Origin: Eubacterium sp.
GTDB lineage: Bacteria; Bacillota; Clostridia; Lachnospirales; Lachnospiraceae
NCBI GenBank assembly: GCA_017445525.1
Contig: JAFSTZ010000299.1
Location: forward strand, 1-6,539
DNA: 6,539 bases
Direction: 5' to 3'
Each line of letters opens with the position of its first letter. The stretch's first letter is position 1. The translations under genes and the position numbers were made by a program. Below, one piece after another: positions 1-6,019 of this stretch. Under the pieces are notes generated by a model. The model did no database searches and was not told the DNA's origin. It was given only the letters and a program-made list of their open reading frames with translations.

Positions 1-416
1 GGAAGACTGCGGAGGTTTGGCATGATGGTTACTATCATACCGGTGATACTGCGTACATCGATGATGATGGTTACTACTGGTATGTAGGTCGTACGGATGA
101 CCTGATCAAGTCAGGCGGATACCGCATAGGACCTTTTGAGATAGAGAACGAGATCATGAGACTGCCCTATGTGCTGGAGTGCGCGGTCACAGCGGTTCCG
201 GATCCTATCAGGGGACAGGCTATCAAAGCAAGTATCGTGCTTGCCAACGGTATCGAGGCGTCGGATAAGCTGCGTGCCGATATCATGAAGTCATTAAAGA
301 AAAATATAGCGTCGTATAAATGGCCGAAGATACTTGATTTCACACCGGAGCTTCCGAAGACCATATCAGGTAAAGTAAAGCGAAGAGATATCAGAGATAA
401 GGATTATGATAAGTGA
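1..416 (+). CDS. AMP-forming acyl-CoA synthetase, C-terminal part (5' end off window)
   Basis: This is the last 137 residues of an ANL-superfamily acyl-CoA synthetase, which makes acyl-CoA and AMP from a carboxylic acid, ATP and CoA. The reading frame is open from the window edge (first full codon at base 3) to TGA at 414-416. Visible core motifs are YYHTGD near the start, then GRTDDLIKSGGYRIGPFEIEN, the hinge region leading into the mobile C-terminal domain. Near the end is PKTISGK, whose lysine is the conserved adenylation-step lysine of the family. The SGGYRIGPFEIEN form and the spacing to PDPIRGQ resemble acetyl/medium-chain (Acs/ACSM-like) enzymes more than long-chain FadD. The substrate-binding N-terminal domain is outside the window, so the substrate cannot be assigned. 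The gene ends just before a hairpin terminator shared with the convergent nfnB gene. Confidence 0.9.
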   Translation, partial: KTAEVWHDGYYHTGDTAYIDDDGYYWYVGRTDDLIKSGGYRIGPFEIENEIMRLPYVLECAVTAVPDPIRGQAIKASIVLANGIEASDKLRADIMKSLKKNIASYKWPKILDFTPELPKTISGKVKRRDIRDKDYDK

Positions 417-419
417 TCA

Positions 420-454
420 AAAAAACAGACAGCCGATTTGACTGTCTGTTTTTT
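420..454. terminator. Bidirectional intrinsic terminator between convergent genes
   Basis: A perfect inverted repeat has arms 420-432 and 442-454 around a 9-base loop. The CAGACAG/CTGTCTG core is flanked by an A-run on the left and a T-run on the right. Read rightward it ends the acyl-CoA synthetase transcript with six T. Read leftward it ends nfnB with eight T. One hairpin therefore serves both convergent genes, starting only a few bases after the rightward stop codon. Confidence 0.9.
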
Positions 455-519
455 ACTGTCAATAGCTGAATCGTGAACATAAATTTTGTAGTTTTGATCA
501 CTATTCACGCCGTAGGTTT

Positions 520-1911
520 TCAGCTTTTGTTTTTGATATACTCATCAATTGCTGCTGCAGCCGACTTGCCTGCGCCCATGGCGAGGATGACGGTTGCTGC
601 TCCGGTGACTGCATCTCCGCCGGCGTATACGCCCTCTCTGGTTGTGAGTCCCGAATCATCCTGTGTGATCAGGCAGCCTCTCTTGTTGGTGTCGAGTCCG
701 GGTGTTGTAGATGAGATCAGCGGGTTAGGTGATGTACCTATAGCCATGATAACTGAGTCACACTCTATCTCAAACTCGGATCCGGGGATCTCGATGGGAC
801 GACGTCTGCCGCTCTCATCCGGCTCGCCCAGTTCCATTTTTATACATCTTATGCCGCAGACGTTGCCGTTCTCATCTCCGAGGATCTCCACGGGATTGTG
901 GAGTGTTTTAAAGATGATCCCTTCCTCTTCGGCATGCTCGATCTCTTCATTTCTAGCGGGAAGCTCCTCCATGCCTCGTCTGTAGACGATGTAAACCTCG
1001 TCGGAACCCAGACGCATAGCTGATCTGGCAGCATCCATGGCGACATTTCCGCCACCGACAACGACGGTTTTCTTTGCATGCTGTATGGGAGTCTTTGAGT
1101 TAGGAAGATAAGCCTTCATGAGATTTATCCTGGTCAAAAACTCGTTGGCCGAGTAAACGCCGTTCAGGCTCTCGCCGGGGATGTTCATGAATCTCGGGAG
1201 ACCTGCTCCTGAGCCTACGAATATGGCTTCATTTCCCATCTCAAACAGCTCGTCGATGGTGAGGACTTTGCCCATGACCATGTTGGTCTCGATATCAACA
1301 CCGATATCTATGAGGTTCTGTACTTCTTTATTTACTATGTCTTTCGGGAGACGGAACTCGGGGATACCGTAGCTCAGTACTCCTCCTGCGACATGCAGTG
1401 CTTCATATACCGTAACCTTGTAGCCGAGCTTTGCAAGATCACCTGCTGCTGTAAGTCCGGACGGACCTGCGCCGATGATAGCAACCTTGTGTCCGTTCTG
1501 CTTTGGTACGACAGGCTTTTTGGTGTTGTTCTCTCTGTGCCAGTCTGCCACGAAACGCTCTAGCCTTCCGATGCCTACCGGCTCACCCTTGATGCCGCGG
1601 ACACATCTCTGCTCACACTGTGTTTCCTGCGGGCAGACACGACCGCATACTGCCGGAAGAGATGTGGATGAGTTCAGTACCTCAAATGCTCCCTCCATAT
1701 CTTCCTTTGCAACGCAGGCGATAAAATCAGGAATCTGTATCGATACCGGACATCCCTCTACGCATGGTCTGTTTTTACAGTTCAGACATCTCTGCGCCTC
1801 GTTTACGGCCACCTCGTAGGTGTAGCCGAGTGCAACCTCGTTGAAGTTTTTATTTCTCACATCCGGCTCCTGAACCGGCATGGGATTTTTCTTCGGATCC
1901 ATGTTTGGCAT
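520..1911 (-). CDS. gltA/nfnB: NfnB / GltA-type NADPH-dependent glutamate synthase family flavoprotein
   Basis: The 463-residue flavoprotein has the size and architecture of the glutamate synthase small subunit family, which includes the large NfnB subunit of NADH-dependent ferredoxin:NADP+ oxidoreductase. Cysteines 42, 45, 50 and 54 and then 89, 93, 99 and 103 are the N-terminal cluster set expected to hold two [4Fe-4S] centres. GAGPSG at 147-152 binds FAD, GGGNVAMDAA from 286 binds NADPH, and AGGDAVTGAATVILAMGAG near 430-448 is the second FAD motif. The reading frame could begin at base 1986, but ATG 1911 is chosen. It has AAGGAGG nine bases upstream, it starts at the family-typical MPNM sequence, and the longer start would overlap nfnA. 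One base separates it from the nfnA stop, so translation is probably coupled. No large GltB subunit is present, and the NfnA partner argues for electron bifurcation rather than glutamate synthesis. That role is inferred from gene pairing. Confidence 0.93.
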   Translation of the reverse strand: MPNMDPKKNPMPVQEPDVRNKNFNEVALGYTYEVAVNEAQRCLNCKNRPCVEGCPVSIQIPDFIACVAKEDMEGAFEVLNSSTSLPAVCGRVCPQETQCEQRCVRGIKGEPVGIGRLERFVADWHRENNTKKPVVPKQNGHKVAIIGAGPSGLTAAGDLAKLGYKVTVYEALHVAGGVLSYGIPEFRLPKDIVNKEVQNLIDIGVDIETNMVMGKVLTIDELFEMGNEAIFVGSGAGLPRFMNIPGESLNGVYSANEFLTRINLMKAYLPNSKTPIQHAKKTVVVGGGNVAMDAARSAMRLGSDEVYIVYRRGMEELPARNEEIEHAEEEGIIFKTLHNPVEILGDENGNVCGIRCIKMELGEPDESGRRRPIEIPGSEFEIECDSVIMAIGTSPNPLISSTTPGLDTNKRGCLITQDDSGLTTREGVYAGGDAVTGAATVILAMGAGKSAAAAIDEYIKNKS

Positions 1912-1912
1912 A

Positions 1913-2755
1913 TCACTGCACCTCCTTTTTAAGAAGGTTACACGATGCCTCGCGTGCCTTCGTCTCAAATTCTTTATAGATGCCACCGCGCTTCATGGCC
2001 TCGTCAAAGTCTACCTCGTGGCCGTCAAAGTCCGGACCGTCAACACATGCAAACTTTGTCTCGCCTCCGACTGTGAGACGGCAGCAACCGCACATCCCGG
2101 TACCGTCTACCATGATCGGGTTCATACTTACGACGGTCTTTACGCCGTACTCCTTTGTGGTGAGGCATACAAACTTCATCATGATGAGCGGCCCTATGGC
2201 GATAACCTCATCGTATTTATTTCCTTCCTCGATAAGCTTTTTGAGAGCGTCGGTAACGAGACCTTTTTCTCCGTAGCTTCCGTCATCCGTCATCATGACA
2301 TATTTATCTGAAGCGGTCTTGAACTCGTCCTCGAGGATCACAAGGTCTTTATTTCTAAATCCCACGATGGCGTGTACCTCGCATCCCAGATCATGCAGCT
2401 TTTTTGTTACCGGATAGGCGATGGCACATCCCACGCCGCCTCCGACTACTGCGACCTTTTTGAGTCCGTCGGTCTCGGTCGGTTTTCCGAGCGGTCCCAC
2501 GAAATCATGGATGAACTCTCCTTCGTTCAGAGAGTCGAGCTCCATCACGCCTGCTCCGACGATCTGATAGATGATGGTTACCGTTCCTGCCTCGGGATCG
2601 GTATCTGCGATGGTCAGAGGTATACGCTCCGAGTCTTCTTTCGCTCTGAAGATGATAAACTGTCCCGGCTCTGCTTTTTTAGCAATAAGCGGAGCGTCCA
2701 CGACCATACGCACCACTGTGGGGTTCAATGGTTCTTTTTTTACGATCTTGTTCAT
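1913..2755 (-). CDS. nfnA: NfnA / sulfide dehydrogenase-like FAD/NAD-binding subunit
   Basis: This 280-residue protein belongs to the ferredoxin-NADP reductase-like family that includes PyrK and the small subunits SudB/NfnA. RIPLTIA at 44-50 is the FAD-binding segment. VAVVGGGVGCAIAYPV at 101-116 is the nucleotide-binding loop for NAD(H). The C-terminal cluster region has Cys222, Cys225 and Cys237, with acidic residues Asp217 and Asp239 close by. Known NfnA proteins bind a [2Fe-2S] cluster with three Cys and one Asp, and this pattern fits. With NfnB it would couple NADH and reduced ferredoxin oxidation to NADP+ reduction in the cytoplasm. ATG 2755 is the start, with AAAGGAAG at 2774-2767 about eleven bases away. 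A promoter lies at 2881-2909, so the leader is about 120 bases and carries two palindromes. Dihydroorotate dehydrogenase electron-transfer subunit is the main alternative, but no pyrD is present. Confidence 0.92.
   Translation of the reverse strand: MNKIVKKEPLNPTVVRMVVDAPLIAKKAEPGQFIIFRAKEDSERIPLTIADTDPEAGTVTIIYQIVGAGVMELDSLNEGEFIHDFVGPLGKPTETDGLKKVAVVGGGVGCAIAYPVTKKLHDLGCEVHAIVGFRNKDLVILEDEFKTASDKYVMMTDDGSYGEKGLVTDALKKLIEEGNKYDEVIAIGPLIMMKFVCLTTKEYGVKTVVSMNPIMVDGTGMCGCCRLTVGGETKFACVDGPDFDGHEVDFDEAMKRGGIYKEFETKAREASCNLLKKEVQ
1921..1927 (-). promoter_or_regulatory. Ribosome binding site of nfnB, inside nfnA
   Basis: On the minus strand this reads AAGGAGG, nine bases before ATG 1911. It lies inside the last codons of nfnA (the KKEVQ end), so ribosomes finishing nfnA reach the nfnB start at once. 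It fixes the nfnB start at 1911 rather than 1986. Confidence 0.85.
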
Positions 2756-2773
2756 TTTTAAACATACTTCCTT

Positions 2774-2791
2774 TCACTATACCGATAGTGA
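2774..2791 (-). promoter_or_regulatory. Hairpin abutting the nfnA ribosome binding site
   Basis: A perfect 7-base inverted repeat, TCACTAT-ACCG-ATAGTGA on the plus strand. In the nfnA mRNA the hairpin's last base overlaps the first base of the AAAGGAAG ribosome site. It would not hide the site, but it could space it, stabilise the mRNA or be a protein/ligand-responsive element. The repeat is seen; any role is inference. Confidence 0.45.
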
Positions 2792-2847
2792 CACATGCAA
2801 TTCTTGGTCTCTGCATAGTATCTCTATTCAGCTATGATTACTGACAC

Positions 2848-2870
2848 TGGTTACTGCTTTTGAGTAACCA
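2848..2870. promoter_or_regulatory. Palindrome at the nfnA transcription start, candidate operator
   Basis: TGGTTACT-N7-AGTAACCA is a perfect 8-base inverted repeat with a 7-base centre. It begins a few bases downstream of the expected nfnA start site (about 2874), where a bound repressor would block initiation or clearance. It could also form a hairpin at the mRNA 5' end. It is not a Rex-type TTGTGAA-N4-TTCACAA site, and I do not recognise the regulator. Confidence 0.5.
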
Positions 2871-2880
2871 CCGAAAAACC

Positions 2881-2909
2881 ATATTATCATATATTAATCA
2901 GAATTTCAA
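2881..2909 (-). promoter_or_regulatory. Sigma-A promoter of the nfnAB operon
   Basis: On the minus strand, -35 TTGAAA (2909-2904), a 17-base spacer and -10 TAATAT (2886-2881). TG one base upstream of the -10 makes it an extended -10 element. Transcription should start near 2874. The -35 is 27 bases from that of the oppositely directed arsR promoter, so the two sets of polymerase contacts are side by side. Confidence 0.75.
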
Positions 2910-2936
2910 GAAAAATATCATGTCCGTAAAAAAATC

Positions 2937-2965
2937 TTGCACTTGGCAAAGGTTTGCTATATAAT
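2937..2965 (+). promoter_or_regulatory. Sigma-A promoter of the arsR gene
   Basis: -35 TTGCAC (2937-2942), exactly 17 bases, then a consensus -10 TATAAT (2960-2965). Start expected near 2972, giving a leader of roughly 75 bases before the arsR ATG. This is the best-matching promoter in the window. Confidence 0.85.
2946..2957. promoter_or_regulatory. Palindrome between -35 and -10 of arsR, candidate operator
   Basis: GCAAA-GG-TTTGC, a perfect 12-base palindrome, sits wholly inside the spacer of the arsR promoter. This is the classic place for an ArsR-family repressor to block its own promoter. It does not match the TGAACA-type SmtB/CzrA operator, so autoregulation is inferred from position only. 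Confidence 0.45.
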
Positions 2966-2975
2966 GTAAAAGTAT

Positions 2976-3000
2976 GGATGCATCCCCATGAGTCGTCATG
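2976..3000. promoter_or_regulatory. Two adjacent small palindromes in the arsR leader
   Basis: GGATGCATCC (2976-2985) is a 10-base perfect palindrome. It is followed after one base by CATGA-GTCG-TCATG (2987-3000). Both lie in the first 30 transcribed bases of arsR. They may be secondary operator sites or a 5' mRNA hairpin; the sequence does not decide. Confidence 0.3.
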
Positions 3001-3036
3001 CGTAGAAGAAAATGCAGGTGGCATGGGATGTCGGTC

Positions 3037-3042
3037 AGGAGG
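3037..3042 (+). promoter_or_regulatory. Ribosome binding site deciding the arsR start
   Basis: AGGAGG lies only two bases before ATG 3045 but five before ATG 3048, which makes 3048 the better start. An upstream in-frame ATG at 3012 has no such site and would add residues not typical of the family. Confidence 0.75.
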
Positions 3043-3047
3043 TTATG

Positions 3048-3344
3048 ATGGATAAATGTATCCCCTCAGAGGAGGAGCTTTACGATCTTGCCGAGTTGTT
3101 CAAGGTGTTCGGAGATACTACACGTATCAGGATATTGTACGAGCTTTTTCCCGGAGAAAAATGTGTTACGGATATTGCGGAGAGGTTGTCCATGACGCAG
3201 TCTGCCATATCACATCAGTTGAGGGTTTTAAAGAGCAATCGCCTGGTGAGATCCAGACGGGATGGAAAAACAGTTTACTATTCCTTGGATGATGATCACG
3301 TGAGGAGTATTATAGAAAAGGGTGTGGAGCATGTGCTTGAGTGA
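3048..3344 (+). CDS. ArsR/SmtB-family metal-sensing repressor, zinc-type alpha-5 site
   Basis: A 98-residue winged-helix repressor of normal ArsR length. ELFKVFGDTTRIRILYEL at 16-33 is the family signature. The helix-turn-helix covers roughly 41-63, with the recognition helix containing SAISHQL, and the wing is RRDGKTVYYSL at 70-80. In the last helix Asp82, His84, His95 and Glu98 reproduce the DxH-(10 residues)-HxxE pattern of the SmtB alpha-5 site, which binds Zn(II) or Co(II) across the dimer. Cys4 and Cys39 are present, but the two-cysteine CVC form of the CadC/ArsR alpha-3 site is not. It should leave DNA when zinc is bound. Its promoter at 2937-2965 holds a palindrome suited to autoregulation. 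Members of this class usually precede a metal-exporting P-type ATPase or cation diffusion facilitator. None follows here, so its target is open. Confidence 0.93.
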   Translation: MDKCIPSEEELYDLAELFKVFGDTTRIRILYELFPGEKCVTDIAERLSMTQSAISHQLRVLKSNRLVRSRRDGKTVYYSLDDDHVRSIIEKGVEHVLE

Positions 3345-3350
3345 GAGGAA

Positions 3351-3367
3351 TGACAGATGATCTGTCA
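3351..3367. repeat. Short inverted repeat after arsR
   Basis: TGACAGA-TGA-TCTGTCA is a perfect 7-base inverted repeat six bases after the arsR stop. No T-run follows, so it is not a standard terminator. It may be an mRNA 3' stabilising hairpin or an operator for the following gene. A weak TATATT at 3402-3407 is the only -10-like sequence I see before the LRR gene, and no convincing -35 goes with it. Confidence 0.35.
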
Positions 3368-3433
3368 CAGTCGGCGCGGTACAACAGAGAAAATGCATCG
3401 TTATATTTATGTCATTATAAGAGGAACCGGAAT

Positions 3434-4708
3434 ATGAAAAAAGTTCAATATTTATATAAAAAGATCATAGCTGCGGGATTGATCATATCCATGAGTCTGT
3501 CCCTGGTCTGCACAACGTCAAGAGCTGAACAGGCTATCGATCAGATCCCTGATCTGACCGCTGATCAGCTTGCACCTCTCGTGCAGGAGTCGTTTGACAA
3601 TTATAAAACACATGATGCTGTTTGTTATACACTTGAGAGCTCGGACGGGTGGTATTTTATCGGATATGATTCCGCGAATAAGACAGGCGTAATAAGTTAT
3701 AACAATACTGAAAATAATACCTACAGAAAAGGTGGTTTAGATTACGAAGAGAACAACTGGTTTGATTACAATTCAAGAGTGGTCTACGAGATGGAGTGGG
3801 GTGCTGATAATAAGCCGGTATACTATATGAGCTTGGTGGACAAAAAATCAGTTAAGACAAGTATAGAGGAAAACTTTTCCGATTTTCTCACTACAAAAGA
3901 GAAAGCATTTCCTGTTGCAAGTGAGTATGTCTATGCCGGAAAGATCCTTGTATATACGCCCAATAACGAAAAGCATCTTTGCTACTGTTTAGAGATTCCG
4001 TATTCAGATGAGAGCCTATATCTGACTGATGAGAATTATCTTCCGACCGCTCTTTATATAGGTGTTGATGATAAGCAGATTTACCGTATAGATGAGGAGA
4101 GGATCGGCAATTATTATATGGATTACAGTATAAGAGAGTATCACACATACTTCTCTTATCCGGAGAAGATCAGTATTCCGAAGACTGTTAAAAAGAACTC
4201 CGAGATCAATCCCGATCTCGAGGAGATAAAGGGAGGCGTGTCATATTCTCCTTCCCGTGAGGACAACAGTTTTATGGTTTATTCTTATGATTACGGTGCC
4301 CAGAAAAAGAATATAAAAATACTTGATAAGATAACTGTTTTTGGAAAGACCGAAAAGGTTAAATACATCGATTACAGAGCATTTGTAAAGGCGAAAAAGT
4401 TAAAAAGCGTGACATTTGGAAAGTATATTAAAGAAGTATTCTTTCAGGTATTTTTGGGTTGTAAAAAACTTAAAAAAGTAAAGATGAACAAAGGTCTGAA
4501 ATATATAAATGACGGGGTGTTTCGTGGTTGTGCATCATTAACTTCTCTTACTTTTCCAAAGTCTGTTAAGAGCATTGGAAAGAATGTATTTAAAGGATGC
4601 AAAAAGCTTAAAACCATAGTGGTTAAAAATAAAAAGTTGCGTAACTATCTGAAATCATCAAAGGGCAGAAAGATGACCGCTTTGCCGGTGAGTGTGATAG
4701 TTAAGTAG
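3434..4708 (+). CDS. Secreted leucine-rich repeat (BspA-like LRR_5) protein with novel N-terminal domain
   Basis: A 424-residue exported protein. Residues 1-31 form a signal peptide: KK near the start, a hydrophobic core around 11-25, then SRA-E as a likely signal peptidase I site. Cys26 has Val before it, so a lipoprotein site is unlikely. Residues about 32-295 are not a domain I can name. They are rich in Tyr and Asp and have alternating short strands that recall LolA/LppX-like lipid-binding folds, a guess from texture only. Residues 309-400 are four exact 23-residue LRR_5 repeats, followed by a Lys-rich tail. No LPXTG, SLH or choline-binding anchor is seen. ATG 3434 is chosen because AGAGGA lies eight bases upstream and the signal peptide starts there; the frame is open back to 3341. 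The gene is visibly more AT- and lysine-rich than its neighbours. Function unknown; surface interaction is the usual proposal for such repeats. Confidence 0.82.
   Translation: MKKVQYLYKKIIAAGLIISMSLSLVCTTSRAEQAIDQIPDLTADQLAPLVQESFDNYKTHDAVCYTLESSDGWYFIGYDSANKTGVISYNNTENNTYRKGGLDYEENNWFDYNSRVVYEMEWGADNKPVYYMSLVDKKSVKTSIEENFSDFLTTKEKAFPVASEYVYAGKILVYTPNNEKHLCYCLEIPYSDESLYLTDENYLPTALYIGVDDKQIYRIDEERIGNYYMDYSIREYHTYFSYPEKISIPKTVKKNSEINPDLEEIKGGVSYSPSREDNSFMVYSYDYGAQKKNIKILDKITVFGKTEKVKYIDYRAFVKAKKLKSVTFGKYIKEVFFQVFLGCKKLKKVKMNKGLKYINDGVFRGCASLTSLTFPKSVKSIGKNVFKGCKKLKTIVVKNKKLRNYLKSSKGRKMTALPVSVIVK
4358..4633 (+). repeat. Four 23-residue LRR_5 coding repeats
   Basis: Protein residues 309-331, 332-354, 355-377 and 378-400 each have the same 23-residue period. 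The pattern is a hydrophobic pair, then F at position 9, G/A-C-K-K-L at about 11-15, and an alternating strand such as SLTF. The DNA has diverged between copies, so this is an old protein repeat and not a recent tandem duplication. Confidence 0.8.
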
Positions 4709-4721
4709 TAAGTATCATGAT

Positions 4722-4728
4722 AAGGAGG
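4722..4728 (+). promoter_or_regulatory. Ribosome binding site of araD
   Basis: AAGGAGG six bases before ATG 4735. The earlier in-frame ATG at 4717 lies upstream of this site and would include it in the coding region, so 4735 is the true start. Confidence 0.85.
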
Positions 4729-4734
4729 AAAACT

Positions 4735-5424
4735 ATGCTTGAGGAACTGAAAAAAGAAGTATTTGAGGCAAACATGGAGCTCGTGGAGAAGGGGCTTGTT
4801 ATCTACACCTGGGGAAATGTCAGCGGCATCGACCGTGAACACAACTATGTTGTTATCAAGCCAAGTGGTGTTGACTATGATGTTATGAAGCCTGAGGATA
4901 TGGTGGTGGTTGATTTTGACCAGAATATCATCGAGGGAGATTACCGTCCTTCATCTGATACACCGACACATATCGAGCTTTACAGAAAGTATACAGAGAT
5001 TGCAGGAGTAGTGCATACTCACTCCACATGGGCGGTGACATTTGCTCAGGCGGGGATGGATATTCCGGCACTCGGGACGACACATGCGGACTATTTCTTT
5101 GGAGATATACCTTGCACCAGAGATCTGACCGCAGAGGAGATCAATCAGGCATACGAGAGGAATACCGGACTCGTCATCATCGAGACTATAGGGGACAAGG
5201 ATCCTATGGAGGTTCCCGGCATAGTTGTAAAGAATCACGGTCCGTTCACATGGGGTACATCACCGGCTAATGCGGTTTACAATGCCGTAGTGCTCGACAA
5301 GGTGGCTGAGATGGCGCATCATACGCTGACACTCAATCCGGATGTCAAAAAGGCTCCTCAGTATCTGATGGACAAGCATTACTATCGTAAGCATGGTGCA
5401 AACGCTTACTACGGACAGGTATGA
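4735..5424 (+). CDS. araD: L-ribulose-5-phosphate 4-epimerase
   Basis: A 229-residue class II aldolase-like enzyme that converts L-ribulose 5-phosphate to D-xylulose 5-phosphate, linking arabinose use to the pentose phosphate pathway. Length and motifs match AraD closely. TWGNVSG at 25-31 and SSDTPTH at 73-79 bind phosphate. His94 and His96 (VVHTHS) and His168 (KNHGPF) are the metal ligands. Asp119 (THAD) and a tyrosine in the C-terminal HGANAYYGQ match the catalytic Asp and Tyr of the E. coli enzyme. SgbE and UlaF epimerases (ascorbate/xylulose routes) are close relatives and cannot be fully excluded, because no araA or araB is in the window. Only 26 bases separate it from the LRR gene and no terminator or clear promoter lies between, so it may be cotranscribed from upstream. 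One base separates its stop from the next start. Confidence 0.94.
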   Translation: MLEELKKEVFEANMELVEKGLVIYTWGNVSGIDREHNYVVIKPSGVDYDVMKPEDMVVVDFDQNIIEGDYRPSSDTPTHIELYRKYTEIAGVVHTHSTWAVTFAQAGMDIPALGTTHADYFFGDIPCTRDLTAEEINQAYERNTGLVIIETIGDKDPMEVPGIVVKNHGPFTWGTSPANAVYNAVVLDKVAEMAHHTLTLNPDVKKAPQYLMDKHYYRKHGANAYYGQV

Positions 5425-5425
5425 T

Positions 5426-5977
5426 ATGTTACACATCAAAGATCACTTCGTGACTATCACGCGTCACAGACATCTGGTGATACGTCATTGTTATAAATGC
5501 GGCATACTGTGGCAGGGGCTCAGGCACGATCTGTCAAAGTACTCCCCTACCGAGTTCCTCGAGGGTATAGTGTACTACCGGCCTGACAAAAGCCCGAACA
5601 TGGGAGCTCGCCTGCATAAGGGTTACTCACGAGCCTGGTTACATCACCAGGGCAGGAACAAGCATCACTTTGAATACTGGAACGATTACAACATGAAGAC
5701 CAGGAAAAAAGAACCCGTCCGCATGCCTGTAGGATATGTGGTAGAGATGTTCTGTGACAGAGTGGCTGCAAGCAAGATATATTTTGCGGATAGATATTCC
5801 GATGCCAAACCCATGCAGTATTTTGAAAAGGGAAGAGGCAAGCGATTTATGCACCCGACTACATCGGCGCAGCTTGAAAAGCTGATCACGATGCTGAGAG
5901 ATGAGGGTGAGGAAAAGACATTTGCGTATGTGAAAAATGTTGTTAAACCATGGGCAAAGAAAAACGGCGTCTGGTAG
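5426..5977 (+). CDS. DUF5662 family protein
   Basis: A 183-residue protein of the DUF5662 family, common in clostridia and with no known function. The chosen ATG 5426 follows the araD TGA by one base. There is only a weak GGACAGG-like site, so translation probably depends on coupling with araD. The frame is also open further upstream to ATG 5393, but that would overlap araD. Conserved features are RHDLSKYSPTEF at 33-44, HHQGRNKHH at 73-81, YWND at 84-87, and a C-terminal HPTTSAQLEKLITML segment. The His-Asp and double His-His pairs, with Asp111 in the MFCDR segment, suggest a helical metal-binding site similar in style to HD-domain hydrolases. That reading is inference. There is no signal peptide or membrane segment, so it is probably cytoplasmic. 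The 3' end forms half of the terminator hairpin. Confidence 0.85.
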   Translation: MLHIKDHFVTITRHRHLVIRHCYKCGILWQGLRHDLSKYSPTEFLEGIVYYRPDKSPNMGARLHKGYSRAWLHHQGRNKHHFEYWNDYNMKTRKKEPVRMPVGYVVEMFCDRVAASKIYFADRYSDAKPMQYFEKGRGKRFMHPTTSAQLEKLITMLRDEGEEKTFAYVKNVVKPWAKKNGVW

Positions 5978-5989
5978 GGCGCCGTTTTT
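5960..5989. terminator. Bidirectional intrinsic terminator overlapping the DUF5662 stop
   Basis: Arms 5960-5969 and 5980-5989 (AACGGCG/CGCCGTT core) enclose a 10-base loop that contains the TAG stop at 5975-5977. Six T follow on the plus strand. Read leftward, TTTTTCTTT follows, so it can also end the Ig-domain reading frame that arrives from the right. It is the second shared convergent terminator in this window. Confidence 0.85.
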
Positions 5990-6019
5990 TCGATCACACT
6001 TCTGCTCCTGTGACTGGTT

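Noticed and set aside
413..501. GTGATCAAAA (413-422) and TTTTGATCAC (492-501), a 10-base inverted repeat flanking the first terminator
   Set aside because: The arms are about 70 bases apart, the left arm overlaps the stop codon, and the compact 420-454 hairpin would form first. Chance in AT-rich sequence is likely.
472..509. CGTGAA/TTCACG inverted repeat downstream of nfnB
   Set aside because: Only 6 bases per arm with a 26-base loop and no T-run. Too weak to call.
473..985. Long plus-strand open frame of 170 codons opposite nfnB
   Set aside because: It is antisense to a clearly conserved flavoprotein, has low-complexity Ser/Pro content and no family features.
3012..3047. Longer N-terminus for the ArsR protein from ATG 3012
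   Set aside because: AGGAGG at 3037-3042 lies inside this extension and places the start at 3048. The extra residues are not typical of the family.
3341..3433. Longer N-terminus for the LRR protein from base 3341
   Set aside because: It would put 31 residues before a complete signal peptide, it overlaps the arsR end, and the ribosome site is directly before 3434.
5686..5997. Minus-strand open frame of 103 codons opposite the DUF5662 gene
   Set aside because: It is antisense to a conserved gene and crosses the terminator. No independent support.
5994..6013. TCACA-N10-TGTGA inverted repeat right of the second terminator
   Set aside because: Five-base arms with a 10-base loop are expected by chance, and the adjacent 5960-5989 hairpin already explains termination.
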